In this document: piece by piece, positions 1 to 11,719 of the stretch
How the letters are laid out: each line of letters opens with the position of its first letter
Numbering within the stretch: position 1 is the first letter of the stretch
Assembly: GCA_949130495.1 (NCBI GenBank)
Contig: OX422211.1
Coordinates: forward strand, 400,391,049-400,455,048
Direction of reading: 5' to 3'
Length of the DNA stretch: 64,000 nt
DNA from: Sambucus nigra
Lineage: Eukaryota; Streptophyta; Magnoliopsida; Dipsacales; Adoxaceae
Notes under the pieces: model-generated
The model's input: the letters and a program-made list of their open reading frames with translations, nothing else
Told to the model about the DNA's origin: nothing
Database searches by the model: none
Translations under genes and position numbers: made by a program

Positions 1-401
1 CATGGTGTCTTCGTCAAACATTCAAAGTAACGGCTGGAAATCTGCAGTGGTTCACGCACAGCTATACCTCAAGGATGTGCAGTCCAGACACGCAGTCTAA
101 AATCTTCATAAGGACTCCCTCCACAATAGCACGCAGCTGTCGGTTGTAGATCTCTCCCCACAAAGTATGAACAAATAGCAAAATATGTTCTTAGGTTCCA
201 CAAAACAACTCACACAAAAGTAATTGGGATTTTTGTGAATTGTAAACAAAAAACATATTTGAACACTTAAATTGTTGGAGAAGAAAACATTATGCCAAAA
301 GATATTTATCCAAGAGATTCTGGGAAGATAAACCAAAACCAAAAGAAACTTTTTAAAGTTTAAAAATGTTTCTCCACGTTTAAAAAAACAAAGCTAACAT
401 T

Positions 402-412
402 CCTTTTTATAG
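402..412 (-). promoter_or_regulatory. TATA box of LTR A
   Basis: The minus strand reads CTATAAAAAGG. It lies about 60 bp downstream, in sense direction, of the palindrome ladder, as expected for U3 followed by the core promoter. The other array LTRs have TATATAAAAAGG-like versions at the same place. Confidence 0.6.
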
Positions 413-471
413 GAATTTGAGGCAATCAAAGAGATCAACATGAAAGTAGCGTGTCGGCCAAAATGTCAGGT

Positions 472-579
472 CGCTCGAACGAGAATCCCATCTCGCTCGA
501 ACGAGGGACGCGTGTCATTCGAATGACTACGCGCGACATCCCAATGTCGTTCGAACGAGATGGTGATCTCGTTTGAATG
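472..579 (-). promoter_or_regulatory. Palindrome ladder in LTR A (5 modules)
   Basis: Five modules with a TTCGAA/CTCGAAC core start at 472, 494, 516, 548 and 570, so spacing is 22, 22, 32 and 22 bp. Most are near-perfect palindromes such as CTCGAACGAG and CGTTCGAACG. They sit just upstream of the TATA box. LTR palindromes of this kind are known from maize Sireviruses. Confidence 0.75.
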
Positions 580-939
580 ACCTGGGCGTCGAAACCTAGG
601 TTCGCTTACTGCCTTCGAAATTTTTTCAAACCTTTTCAAAAAAATAATGTTTTCCAAAACAGCAAATAACCTTTCTATAAATAACATTTATAATTTTTTT
701 TTAAATAAAAGCTTTTTAAAACTCCTTTTAAAAATATCCCAACACTCTTAATATGAAATATGAACGAAGCTTTAAAACATTATCTTACCAAAGATCATAC
801 TGACGAGCTTGAATGTTGAAGACAACTTATAATTCAGATTCATCTTTTGTAGATGAAAACTTCTTTAATTCTTCGACGATTGTAACGGTATACGACATAA
901 TTAATTGTGACGGACATTTATAAAAAATATGTCCTTACA

Positions 940-950
940 AATCTCCCCCT
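940..950 (-). other. Polypurine tract of INT1
   Basis: The minus strand reads AGGGGGAGATT directly before the LTR start TGTAAGG. The same tract occurs at 27954, 31819, 35672 and 39488, and in the full-length copia at 42234. Confidence 0.8.
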
Positions 951-1220
951 ATGTCTATGCCGGTACATACATAAAAACATCTGAATTATCAAATATCAAA
1001 TTACCTATACAAATCTACCCTCCCATGAATCTCAAAACTGAAAAGGTGAAATTTGCAAGTTCTCAAATTTTTCTTCAACATCAAATCTCTCAAAGCCTTT
1101 CTCATCAGGGTGTGCAACATCACGATCTTCAATCTTTGTACCTAACCACACGAGATAAAGCAAAAACCTTTATGGCGCATCGAGTTTAAAATGATATAAG
1201 AATAAAGCATTAATAAATCA

Positions 1221-1286
1221 AATCTCCCCCATAATGCAACCCCCCCCCCCCCCCCCATAACATGATAATTCTTTCTCCCCCTTTTT
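1221..1286 (-). other. Cluster of G-runs: secondary polypurine tracts and poly-G
   Basis: On the minus strand there are three G-rich tracts in about 65 nt: AAAAAGGGGGAGAAAG, a 17-G run (1240-1256 as C on plus), and GGGGGAGATTTG, which nearly repeats the true polypurine tract. Two of these tracts are conserved in the full-length copia at 42552-42580. The poly-G length differs in every unit. Confidence 0.6.
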
Positions 1287-2509
1287 ATGATGTCCCCAAA
1301 TAGACAGATAAGAAGAAATAATCAAAACATGGAGTGTCACGATAAAAATGCATAACAAATATGAATCAATCAACGCGCATTCAAACGAGTATCCCACAAA
1401 CATCCACAAACTATTTTTGGATTTTTCAATTTTTTTGTACAAAAATAAGATAATAAAAATCACACCATGTATTTAAACTCAAGCAACTAAGTCATGGAAA
1501 CGGAATGTATATGTGTGAACACATTCGATAGGTAAATAAACTAAATCAATCATATCTTCATGACGAATACGTGTAATCCTAATGAATGAACATCAAAAGT
1601 ATCCTTATGTGTAAAAATTTGTTGAATTTAGAAGACATCGTCTTATGCAAATCAACAAAATAAAATCAAAGTGATTTCTACACCAATAACGTCGAAAACT
1701 ATTTAGCGCTTTTTAGAGATTTCCAACGACGTGCAAACCCGTTATAAAATCTCCAACCAATCTCCCTCATATATATTTTCTTTTAGAGTTGTTAAACTAA
1801 ATTCTCAAACTTTGGAGAATTGGTGCAAAAACCTAAATGGCCTATAAATGGCATGAATTTCTTTTTATTGCCTTTAAATCTTTCGAGCTCTTTTAAACCG
1901 CTTTGGACCCCGGATAATAAAATTCCTCAATTTTTTAATTCCAATTCAAACGACGGCTTAATCGTAAAGGACAAATAAAAAAATTTCGTAGCCCTTCACC
2001 GTTTTAAACAAAGCACACAACCTCACAAACGGCACTTACATGCACAACTTTCTTATCAAGTTTAATTGCCTTGGTTCGTTTGAAGGATAGGATTGAAGTG
2101 AAAACACCCAACCAACATGTGATAAGACAAGCACAATAATCAAACAAATCCATGCATGTGTGCAATAAAGGAAATTTTGAGTCAAACATGTAAGAAGTAA
2201 CCCTTAATTACATCTTAATGACTCCAAACATTGTAAAGCACATGGATGAATTGACCTATTGTCACAAAACACTATTAAATACTCACATGAAAAATGGAAT
2301 GATGTTGTGACTCGGTCATCCTAAGTGTCCATCCATAAAAGGTGCAAACAAAATACAAAAATCTTTTTGGATTTTTCAAAATTTTTACCAAAATAAAATC
2401 TTTTTTTATTTTTCAAAAGCAAAAATTTAATAAAAAAAGTACATGTCATTATACTAGCAAATATATATCATGAAACCACAACAAGTGTATGACAAACATG
2501 CAAACACAA

Positions 2510-3149
2510 TCATCTATAGGATATGAAAAGAGAAGAATCATGTGCAAGCAAACGGAAATCAACTTGTCTAAAATCTAGTGCCCCTAAAAGTGATTTCCTA
2601 ACCCAAACGGATGTGACATGATGCGTGGGGGTTTTGATAACCAAGGGAACAGTAGACATAAACTTCCGAGGATATTTTTCAAGATCAAAACAAAAACGCC
2701 TAAGGTGACCTTTCCTACCACAATATGAACATGTTTAAACGGGTGGAACGACACCTATGGGTTGACCTTTTCTAACATCGTTGAAATTGGTTGACCCTCT
2801 AAAATAAATAATGGTTTTGGCTATAGCATTAGAAGCATGAGAATAAGATGAACCATTACCATCACTATCAAACCTAATTGAGTCTGTCAAATTATTTTTT
2901 AACTTTAAAATTTTTTACTAAAGCAAAGAATTAGACTATTCCAATTTAAGGGACACCTTCTTCAAATTTTTAATAATTCCTAAAAGGGTATCTCTCTCTC
3001 CCTCAATTAAAGCAAACTTTTCCCTAATAGTCTCTTCACATGCCACAAACCCATTGATTAAAATATTTTTGTCATCTTTGGCACAAACACAAACCTTCGA
3101 ATTTTTAAGGTCCTCCAATTCTTTTTCTAAAAATAGGACACTATCATCA
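2510..3149 (-). pseudogene. gag-like frame of INT1, 3' half (broken)
   Basis: Minus-strand remnant continuing from 11720-11958 across the insertion. It encodes a heptad-rich charged region (coiled coil) followed by a CX2CX4HX4C knuckle of the form CSYCGRKGHLRRFC, then a short basic tail ending at 2510. The knuckle matches the second CCHC of the SIRE-type element at 41239-49943. Damage includes a premature stop at about 2937 and another a few codons later, so no intact protein is possible. It would be a truncated Gag lacking the UBN2 capsid-like part. Confidence 0.75.
3145..3149. repeat. Target site duplication CATCA (left)
   Basis: Matches CATCA at 11715-11719. The uninterrupted sequence in INT2 and INT3 carries it once. 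Confidence 0.9.
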
Positions 3150-4688
3150 TGTAACACCCCGCATAATTAAATACCGGGTGGCCAGTCCCATACCAAATTA
3201 AAACAGAATATACAGTTGGCTCATTCTTAGCATCACTGTCGAAAACATTTACAACTCACCCAATACCCAATTAAGCTGGTGTTAAAAACTTTCCAAATTT
3301 TAATTTAACAAAATCCCTTTCCAATTTAAGAATAACACAACACATTTTATTCTACAACACAGATCACTAAATAAATAACTCAAAAGAATTTAAGTACAAC
3401 TGGAATAAACATTCCCAAATAATATAAATCCTTTACAATAATCCCAACAATGTTAAATGTATTAAAAAGTCCCGAATACAATAGAATTTGACCTCAATAG
3501 AAAAGATAACTGAATCCTTTGGGCGACATGCCCTAACTAAGAATACTGTGAATCAAAAGATGATATGCGTCTAAACAATACTTCCATAGCTCCATAGATC
3601 GTCATAATCAACTATGGTTGGCGTCCCTGTTGCTGGACACCTGATATAGAGATACAATAGAAGAGAAAATATGCAAGGAAACGGGTCAGAGCCCGAATGT
3701 GTAGAGTATTTTTAAAATAACAAGTATTTAACAAGTGAAATAAAGCATTTATTATGTACATGTTAAATCCAACTCTCACATGCTATTCTCACCTCTCAAC
3801 TAGAGTGCACACTTAACGTTTCCTATTAACCTCCTAGTTAATGGTTCCTCTTTTCTAGTCTCCATATTATAATTCCATTCCCATATCATAATCCCCGTAT
3901 GTCCCATACCATACGTCACATTATTATTCATTTCTATATTTCTCCATTATGATATAGTTTCTCATTAACATGAATCATTACTCATTAAACTGAATCGTTT
4001 CTCATTAACATGAGTTAAGCTTTTCAATTCTATAAGCATAACCATTTTAACTTAATTCCATTATTTTCTCAATTGACCGTTATCTACAATTATCACCGTA
4101 GATAGACTTAACCATAATAAATATCCATTTAATCATTTAATCCATTATATATATACGTATATATAATATAGCACCCCGAGTCACAGCTGTGGTGCAATGC
4201 ATTACTCTGCTATCATGTCCCATCATCGCTGAATAAGGGACTACAGGTTCGGTAAGATTCCACGAACCACAAACAACAAACAAATTGGAGGCGAACATAG
4301 TTCTCGTATCCATGGGTCATGCACATACCTACGTACCCACAGTCAGCGGACTTATCAACTCCCCGATAAGTCTTTCATAGACCTATGTTCTCGAGCGACA
4401 AATCAAAGATCCCATGGATTCATCAGGATATGACTGCCCTCACGCGTAAACCTCCCACCGATAGCAAGTAAGCTAGGTATGTCATACACATAATCATCAA
4501 TCAATCAAATAGGTATTATCATACCTATAATATAATATCAATAAGGTAATTATCACTACCCTAAGATATTCCCCATACGTAGCATTATATCTCTTTTAAA
4601 TTCCACGTATTAAAATATCATATCTTTACTTCATAATTTAATTATCCTCGCATCCAATAACATCTCTCCACTACCCACGTCGTTAAGG

Positions 4689-4749
4689 TTCATGCGCGGA
4701 ACGTCTCGCAAAGAGAAATCCAAACAAGGAACCCCTCCAATACACTACT
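4689..4749. repeat. Conserved box, copy 1
   Basis: About 60 bp with core GTCTCGC, then GAAATCCAAACAAGGAACCC, ending CACTACT. It is one of nine same-orientation copies in the window. Function unknown. Confidence 0.75.
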
Positions 4750-4928
4750 ACTTAACTTTGTCGATCGAGGAGGTCCAAAAACTTAAACTATGAGATCGGG
4801 ATAACCTCATAACCTCTTTCAACCAAATGTGTTCCAAACTCCCATTTCTATCTAGGAGCCATACCACTACGCTCTTATAATAATTATTCTCGTATCCTAA
4901 CATCACTCCACTCCCGACGTCATTAAGG

Positions 4929-4989
4929 TTCATGCGCGGAGCGTCTCGCAAAGAGAAATCCAAACAAGGAACCCCTCCATTACACTACT
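4929..4989. repeat. Conserved box, copy 2
   Basis: Second copy in the same LTR, in the second half of the tandem duplication, nearly identical to copy 1. Confidence 0.75.
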
Positions 4990-5556
4990 ACTTAACTTTG
5001 TCGAGTGAGGAGGTTTGTCAACTTTAAATACGTGATTGGAATAACCTCATACCCTAAGGCTACCCTCTCTCAATGTACAAGATTCAAATAAGATTTTCCT
5101 CAACATATATTCAGTAAGAAGTCACTAATATCCTTCTGGTCCATAACATTATTTCTCCCGAACTACTACGAGTTTAGTTCTCCTTTTTAATTACGGTTAA
5201 AACCGATAGTTTCAAATCTCTTATAAACACATATTCTTACACTTAGGATTAAACCCTCTTGTAAACTTAAGGATACCCAGGTGTTATATAAAATCCCCCT
5301 ACTGGTCCTATCTTAAAACCTCATGCATCACCATTTAGATTTTAACAAATGAATCTAGCAACCGAAATTCCATTCAATATAATTTCCAACATTTAAATCA
5401 CTCGAATCCAAATCAAATTTAATTCAACTATTATCAAGGGTTTACTGATATTTTCTAGGTCCCATAATCTCCAAATAATAATCACCAAAGATCCATAAAA
5501 GGTTTGGGATAAGAATCATCATTTAAAAAGAAACAACTTTACATAAACTGGGGAGG

Positions 5557-5590
5557 TCGATCGATCGAAGGCAGGGTCGATCGATCGATC
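5557..5590. promoter_or_regulatory. Palindrome pair GATCGATC in LARD 3' LTR
   Basis: Two perfect palindromes, TCGATCGATCGA at 5557 and a slightly longer version at 5577, spaced 20 bp and flanked by GGG/CCC. They lie about 450 bp downstream, in sense direction, of the GCAAGTG donor-like site. Confidence 0.65.
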
Positions 5591-6728
5591 CCTCAGGTCC
5601 AGGCCTGCATTTTCTGCATTTTCTGCAACTACGGGTTGAACAACTTTTGATCATTTAAACCTTTATCTAAACATCCCAAATGACTTATAAACTTTACTTC
5701 ATGATATATCAACATATATGAATGATTTCCAATACTCTAAACATCCTAGAATCATCAAAGGATTGGATTAAAAAGCATGTTTATCTCCTTATTCCCAGAA
5801 ATTTATTAACATAACCTCTTCAAGAACATAACAATGGTTTCCATGATTTCTTCAACAGATTCATGACTAATTCGTGGATTATTATCATCCTAACACATGA
5901 GTTAAACTCCTATATCATTTCAGTTTTCCAGAAATCCATTTAATACTCCATTATTTCTTCCAAACAATAATAATCTTCTCTTTTCATATTATTCTAACAT
6001 GGACAATATACAAACTGAATTTTCCATTATTAAACACTTGCCTTTAGTGTAGGTCTGATCCTTTGGTGTAGTTTATCTCAGTTGGTTGTCCCTTCTCCGG
6101 TCAAACTCCGGTGGTGGTTGGTGGTGGTGAACCTTGGTTCTTGTTCTTCTCCTTCCCAAGTGACTTTTCCTTTCCCAAGTACTCTCACACTCTCTCTAGG
6201 AAGATGGCTGCTCTTATATGTGAAGAGGAGATGAATAACTCCCATTCACTTAATCTATCAATACTTATAATAGTTCCAAATCCGAAACACTATTCATCCC
6301 CCCTAGAAAAATGACCAAAATGCCCTTTCGGGTTGTCTATTCATTCCCAAATGACCCGAGACTCAAAATTGACATCCAAATAGACTTTTCTGACTATTTG
6401 GAACCTTCCGGACGCAACGACGCAGTCGAAATGACTATTAGATTGATAGAAAATAAATTTCCTTTTTAATTTAATAAACTAGTCCCGACACGTCCCATAC
6501 CGCGTCTGACTAAAAATATAAATAACCGAATTTATATCATACAGTCATATCAATGACATCACATTCATATATTACCTAAATATCTTTAAGTAATATTCAG
6601 AACCATCCATATTCATATCCACAGTCCGGATAAAACCCAAATGAATTAATTAATAATAAAATCCAATTAATCCATTTATTTAAAATATAACCCATTTTAA
6701 AAGTCATTTAACATTACGGGGTATTACA

Positions 6729-6740
6729 TACTTCCCCCCT
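6729..6740 (-). other. Polypurine tract of the LARD
   Basis: The minus strand reads AAGGGGGGAAGTA immediately before the 3' LTR start, as in the Tekay element at 21196-21207. Confidence 0.8.
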
Positions 6741-7166
6741 TATAACAGAATTTCGTCCCGAAATTCAGGAATATAAGTCATACAGGTAAGGTCAACTCCG
6801 AGTATAAATCTCACATCGCAACAAACCCAAGATGTACCGCCCATACAGTACATTAACAAAATCCCTATCGATGTTATACGCCAAGCCTCACCATATAGTC
6901 TCAACTTAATCAAATTTAGACTTTTTCTAATCTTCCCTATACCGTCCTCGTGACAAACTTTGGGAAAAACTGATCCTCACACATTGAACGAATAAATCCT
7001 GAAGTTCCAACTACTTACCTTTTCACAATTTGAAAAATTACTACAATCCAATCTTCCAGGGCGCCCATACACCCTGTCGTACCACTTTCATTATAATATT
7101 TGTCACAAAGGTTACAAACTCATATACTAAAGACCTAACTTATTTCGACTCCCAACGGTTATTAGT

Positions 7167-7226
7167 TTCGTGCGTGGGGTGTCTCGCAAGCGAAATCCAA
7201 ACAAGGAACCACCCCGATACACTACT
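7167..7226. repeat. Conserved box, copy 3 (internal)
   Basis: Diverged copy between the primer site and polypurine tract. It keeps GTCTCGC, GCGAAATCCAAACAAGGAACC and CACTACT apart from small changes. Confidence 0.7.
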
Positions 7227-8114
7227 TCCTAAAGTAGTCGGTCATCGAAACTCCTAAGGTCCTTAGTTAATAATATATAAAAAATTTGGTTTTAAAAAAA
7301 ATATCAGGTTTATCGATTTTGAAAACAAAAATTTTGTTTTAACGATTTCAAATAGGGTCTACGCATCTACTCTCTTATAGAAGACAAGATGCAGACATAT
7401 GCTCTCATATACCACAAGTCAATGCACGCCGATAGTCAAATTACACTCGGACATGCTCTAGGTAAGTAATCCCATGATACAAATCAAACCCATGTGATAA
7501 CATGTAATATATATAGGTGTCCTACACCCTTCAGTGAGTCTACGTAAATAACGATGCCATAGGCTAAGCTTAACAACCCTTTTTCCCTCACAATATCAAT
7601 CACTACAAAAATCAATACGCTTCATACTTCCTTAGATAGGAAAACATACCCTCATTTGCGGGTGATGGTTGTTGAATCCCAATATAATAACTTTGCTCGA
7701 TGAGTCAAGAAAAATTTTACCCCAAATTTTCAGTTCTAGTTAAATCACACTCCACTATATACCCAAGTCTTTCAATATATTGCCTTCATTAGGGAACATA
7801 CACAATTCACGCATTTCAAGAACTTCTATTGATGACTCTTCATCAATTTTTCCACAATAGGGGTGACCTCGACTACGGTCATCATACTCAAACATACTTC
7901 ATAACCTCCTAAGTACGATCTCTACTATCCATCCAATGGCCCTCATCTGCCATACTTCTTTGTTCGATCACTCCCGAACGAAAATAAGATTCACTGATAT
8001 ATACGGAATCTTACCAAAGAGATCAACAATCCTAAACATAGGGCTCTACATCAAAGAACGCTAAGCTGAAAACACAGTTAGCCGTACAGATCCTAAAGGA
8101 CACTAGAACCTGAT

Positions 8115-8126
8115 GCTCTGATACCA
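8115..8126 (-). other. Primer binding site (tRNA-iMet), LARD
   Basis: The minus strand reads TGGTATCAGAGC two bases inside the 5' LTR, complementary to the 3' end of plant initiator methionine tRNA. Confidence 0.85.
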
Positions 8127-9674
8127 CCTATAACACCCTGCATAATTAAATACCGGGTGGCCAGTCCCATACCAAATTAAAACAGAATATACAGTTGGCT
8201 CATTCTTAGCATCACTGTCGAAAACATTTACAACTCACCCAATACCCAATTAAGCTGGTGTTAAAAACTTTCCAAATTTTAATTTAACAAAATCCCTTTC
8301 CAATTTAAGAATAACACAACACATTTTATTCTACAACACAGATCACTAAATAAATAACTCAAAAGAATTTAAGTACAACTGGAATAAACATTCCCAAATA
8401 ATATAAATCCTTTACAATAATCCCAACAATGTTAAATGTATTAAAAAGTCCCGAATACAATAGAATTTGACCTCAATAGAAAAGATAACTGAATCCTTTG
8501 GGCGACATGCCCTAACTAAGAATACTGTGAATCAAAAGATGATATGCGTCTAAACAATACTTCCATAGCTCCATAGCTCGTCATAATCAACTATGGTTGG
8601 CGTCCCTGTTGCTGGACACCTGATATAGAGATACAATAGAAGAGAAAATATGCAAGGAAACGAGTCAGAGCCCGAATGTGTAGATTATTTTTAAAACAGC
8701 AAGTATTTAACAAGTGCAATAAAGCATTTATTATGTACATGTTAAATCCAACTCTCACTTGCTATTCTCACCTCTCAACTAGAGTGCACACTTAACGTTT
8801 CCTATTAACCTCCTAGTTAATGGTTCCTCTTTTCTAGTCTCCATATTATAATTCCATTCCCATATCATAATCCCCGTATGTCCCATACCATACGTCACAT
8901 TATTATTCATTTCTATATTTCTCCATTATGATATAGTTTCTCATTAACATGAATCATTACTCATTAAACTGAATCGTTTCTCATTAACATGAGTTAAGCT
9001 TTTCAATTCTATAAGCATAACCATTTTAACTTAATTCCATTATTTTCTCAATTGACCGTTATCTACAATTATCACCGTAGATAGACTTAACCATAATAAA
9101 TATCCATTTAATCATTTAATCCATTATATATATACTCATATATAATACAGCACCCCGAGTCACAGCTGTGGTGCAATGCATTACTCTGCTATCATGTCCC
9201 ATCATCGCATGTCGCTGAATAGGGGACTACAGGTTCGGTAAGATTCCACGAACCACAAACAACAAACAAATTGGAGGCGGACATAGTTCTCGTATCCATG
9301 GGTCACGCACATACCTACGTACCCACAGTCAGCGGACTTATCAACTCCCCGATAAGTCTTTCATAGACCTATGTTCTCGAGCGACAAATCAAAGATCCCA
9401 TGGATTCATCAGGATATGACTGCCCTCACGCGTAAACCTCCCACCGATAGCAAGTAAGCTAGGTATGTCATACACATAATCATCAATCAATCAAATAGGT
9501 ATTATCATACCTATAATATAATATCAATAAGGTAATTATCACTACCCTAAGATATTCCCCATACGTAGCATTATATCTCTTTTAAATTCCACGTATTAAA
9601 ATATCATATCTTTACTTCATAATTTAATTATACTCGCATCCTATAACATCTCTCCACTACCGACGTCGTTAAGG

Positions 9675-9735
9675 TTCATCCGCGGAACGTCTCGCAAAGT
9701 GAAATCCAAACAAGGAACCCCTCCAATACACTACT
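9675..9735. repeat. Conserved box, copy 4
   Basis: 5' LTR counterpart of copy 1. Confidence 0.75.
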
Positions 9736-9914
9736 ACTTAACTTTGTCGATCGAGGAGGTCCGAAAACTTAAACTATGCGATCGGGATAACCTCATAACC
9801 TCTTTCAACCAAATGTGTTCCAAACTCCCATTTCTATCTAGGAGCCATACCACTACGCTCTTATAATAATTATTCTCGTATCCTAACATCACTCCACTCC
9901 CGACGTCGTTAAGG

Positions 9915-9975
9915 TTCATGCGCGGAGCGTCTCGCAAAGAGAAATCCAAACAAGGAACCCCTCCATTACACTACT
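9915..9975. repeat. Conserved box, copy 5
   Basis: 5' LTR counterpart of copy 2. Confidence 0.75.
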
Positions 9976-10542
9976 ACTTAACTTTGTCGAGCGAGGAGGT
10001 TTGTCAACTTTAAATACGTGATTGGGATAACCTCATACCCTAAGGCTACCCTCTCTCAATGTACAAGATTCAAATAAGATTTTCCTCAACATATATTCAA
10101 TAAGAAGTCACTAATATCCTTCTGGTCCATAACATTATTTCTCTCGAACTACTACGAGTTTAGTTCTCCTTTTTAATTACGGTTAAAACCGATAGTTTCA
10201 AATCTCTTATAAACACATATTCTTACACTTAGGATTAAACCCTCTTGTAAACTTAAGGATACCCAGGTGTTATATAAAATCCCCCTACTGGTCCTATCTT
10301 AAAACCTCATGCATCACCATTTAGATTTTAACAAATGAATCTAGCAACCGAAATTCCATTCAATATAATTTCCAACATTTATATCACTCGAATCCAAATC
10401 AAATTTAATTCAACTATTATCAAGGGTTTACTGATATTTTCTAGGTCCCATAATCTCCAAATAATAATCACCAAAGATCCATAAAAGGTTTGGGATAAGA
10501 ATCATCATTTAAAAAGAAACAACTTTACATAAACTGGGGAGG

Positions 10543-10576
10543 TCGATCGATCGAAGGCAGGGTCGATCGATCGATC
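10543..10576. promoter_or_regulatory. Palindrome pair GATCGATC in LARD 5' LTR
   Basis: Same two palindromes as at 5557-5590, starts 20 bp apart. Confidence 0.65.
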
Positions 10577-11020
10577 CCTCAGGTCCAGGCCTGCATTTTC
10601 TGCATTTTCTGCAACTACGGGTTTAACAACTTTTGATCATTTAAACCTTCATCTAAACATCCCAAATGAGTTATAAACTTTACTTCATGATATATCAACA
10701 TATATGAACGATTTCCAATACTCTAAACATCCTAGAATCATCAAAGGATTGGATTAAAAAGCATGTTTATCTCCTTATTCCCAGAAATTTATTAACATAA
10801 CCTCTTCAAGAACATAACAATGGTTTCCATGATTTCTTCAACAGATTCATGACTAATTCGTGGATTATTATCATCCTAACACATGAGTTAAATTCCTATA
10901 TCATTTCAGTTTTCCAGAAATCCATTTAATACTCCATTATTTCTTCCAAACAATAATAATCTTCTCTTTTCATATTATTCTAACATGGACAATATACAAA
11001 CTGAATTTGCCATTATTAAA

Positions 11021-11029
11021 CACTTGCCT
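11021..11029 (-). other. Candidate splice donor AG|GCAAGTG, LARD 5' LTR
   Basis: The minus strand reads AAAG|GCAAGTG. The same motif occurs at equivalent places in the Tekay element (14123-14131) and the gag-only element (60983-60991). It is a GC-type donor with otherwise strong U1 pairing. Since gag is absent here, no matching acceptor was identified. Confidence 0.4.
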
Positions 11030-11714
11030 TTAGTGTAGGTCTGATCCTTTGGTGTAGTTTATCTCAGTTGGTTGTCCCTTCTCCGGTCAAACTCCGGTGG
11101 TGGTTGGTGGTGGTGAACCTTGGTTCTTGTTCTTCTCCTTCCCAAGTGACTTTTCCTTTCCCAAGTACTCTCACACTCTCTCTAGGAAGATGGCTGCTCT
11201 TATATGTGAAGAGGAGATGAATAACTCCCATTCACTTAATCTATCAATACTTATAATAGTTCCAAATCCGAAACACTATTCATCCCCCCTAAAAAAATGA
11301 CCAAAATGCCCTTTCGGGTTGTCTATTCATTCCCAAATGACCCGAGACTCAAAATTGACATCCAAATAGACTTTTCTGACTATTTCGAACCTTCCGGACG
11401 CAACGACGCAGTCGAAATGACTATTAGATCGATAGAAAATAAATTTCCTTTTTAATTTAATAAACTAGTCCCGACACGTCCCATACCGCGTCTGACTAAA
11501 AATATAAATAACCGAATTTATATCATACAGTCATATCAATGACATCACATTCATATATTACCTAAATATCTTTAAGTAATATTCAGAACCATCCATATTC
11601 ATATCCACAGTCCGGATAAAACCCAAATGAATTAATTAATAATAAAATCCAATTAATCCATTTATTTAAAATATAACCCATTTTAAAACTCATTTAAAAT
11701 TACGGGGTATTACA

Positions 11715-11719
11715 CATCA
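11715..11719. repeat. Target site duplication CATCA (right)
   Basis: Pairs with 3145-3149. Confidence 0.9.

Larger units (their letters stand above)
1..939 (-). repeat. Array LTR A (partial, cut by window start)
   Basis: Aligns over its whole length with the six complete array LTRs. About 360 bp corresponding to the R/U5 end is missing at the window edge. Its U3 end reads TGTAAGGACAT on the minus strand at 939, beside the polypurine tract. It holds the palindrome ladder and a TATA box. Confidence 0.9.
940..3149 (-). mobile_element. INT1, left part (3' UTR and gag 3' half)
   Basis: Internal region of the first unit, cut by the Tekay-type insertion at 3150; it resumes at 11720. In sense direction it holds the 3' half of the gag-like frame, about 1.5 kb of non-coding 3' sequence with a long poly-G run, and the polypurine tract AGGGGGAGATT abutting LTR A. 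Apart from the gag remnant I see no gene. Total INT1 length is about 2.56 kb, matching INT3 and INT4. Confidence 0.85.
4640..5070 (-). repeat. Tandem duplication of about 242 bp in LARD LTR
   Basis: Sequence from 4640 repeats from 4882 with modest divergence. Each copy carries one conserved box ending in CACTACT. The right LTR has the same duplication near 9626-10056, so it predates this insertion. Confidence 0.8.
3150..6728 (-). repeat. 3' LTR of the Tekay-type LARD
   Basis: Long LTR, about 3579 bp. It contains a tandem duplication of about 242 bp (4640-5070), two copies of the conserved box, a pair of GATCGATC palindromes (5557-5590) and a GCAAGTG donor-like site at 6035-6041. No coding sequence is supported. 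Short open frames here repeat in both LTRs only because the LTRs are copies. Confidence 0.88.
6729..8128 (-). mobile_element. Non-coding internal region of the LARD
   Basis: 1.4 kb between the LTRs with no supported coding frame. Just inside the primer site it resembles the Tekay leader at 16407-16490. Near the 3' side it carries a conserved box (7167-7226) and AT-rich sequence resembling 61900-62030 of the gag-only element, so both non-autonomous elements keep a related 3' segment. Confidence 0.75.
3150..11714 (-). mobile_element. Non-autonomous Tekay/Del-type LTR element (LARD-like)
   Basis: Two nearly identical LTRs of about 3.58 kb flank only 1.4 kb of internal DNA, with 5-bp target duplications. 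LTRs begin TGTAATACCCC and end TGTTACA on the minus strand. The primer site and the GGGGGGAAGTA polypurine tract have the same form as in the full-length Tekay element at 13448-24165. There is no gag or pol, so it needs enzymes in trans. High LTR similarity suggests a fairly recent insertion. It is inserted in the gag-like frame of INT1. Confidence 0.88.
8129..11714 (-). repeat. 5' LTR of the Tekay-type LARD
   Basis: About 3586 bp, nearly identical to 3150-6728 by eye. Differences include a small insertion near 9210 and a damaged LTR end at 8129 (TA where the other copy has TG). It contains the duplicated box region, palindrome pair and donor-like site. Confidence 0.88.

Noticed and set aside
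466..687. Minus-strand frame of about 73 codons with FERD/FERH repeats, conserved in several array LTRs
   Set aside because: It lies upstream of the TATA box in U3, and its repeats are simply the palindrome ladder translated. It is conserved because the LTRs are copies.
929..1189. Plus-strand 86-codon frame starting at the LTR tip, also at 27943, 31808 and 35661
   Set aside because: It is antisense to the 3' untranslated region, truncated differently in other units, lost in INT2 and INT6, and has no recognisable domain. It is a shadow of repeated sequence.
4689..4749. The repeated box as a tRNA or small structured RNA gene
   Set aside because: No A/B boxes or cloverleaf; only a weak short stem around TCGC/GCGA. 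It is kept as an unexplained repeat.
6111..6314. 67-codon plus frame in both LARD LTRs
   Set aside because: Antisense to the LTR leader; present twice only because LTRs are duplicates.
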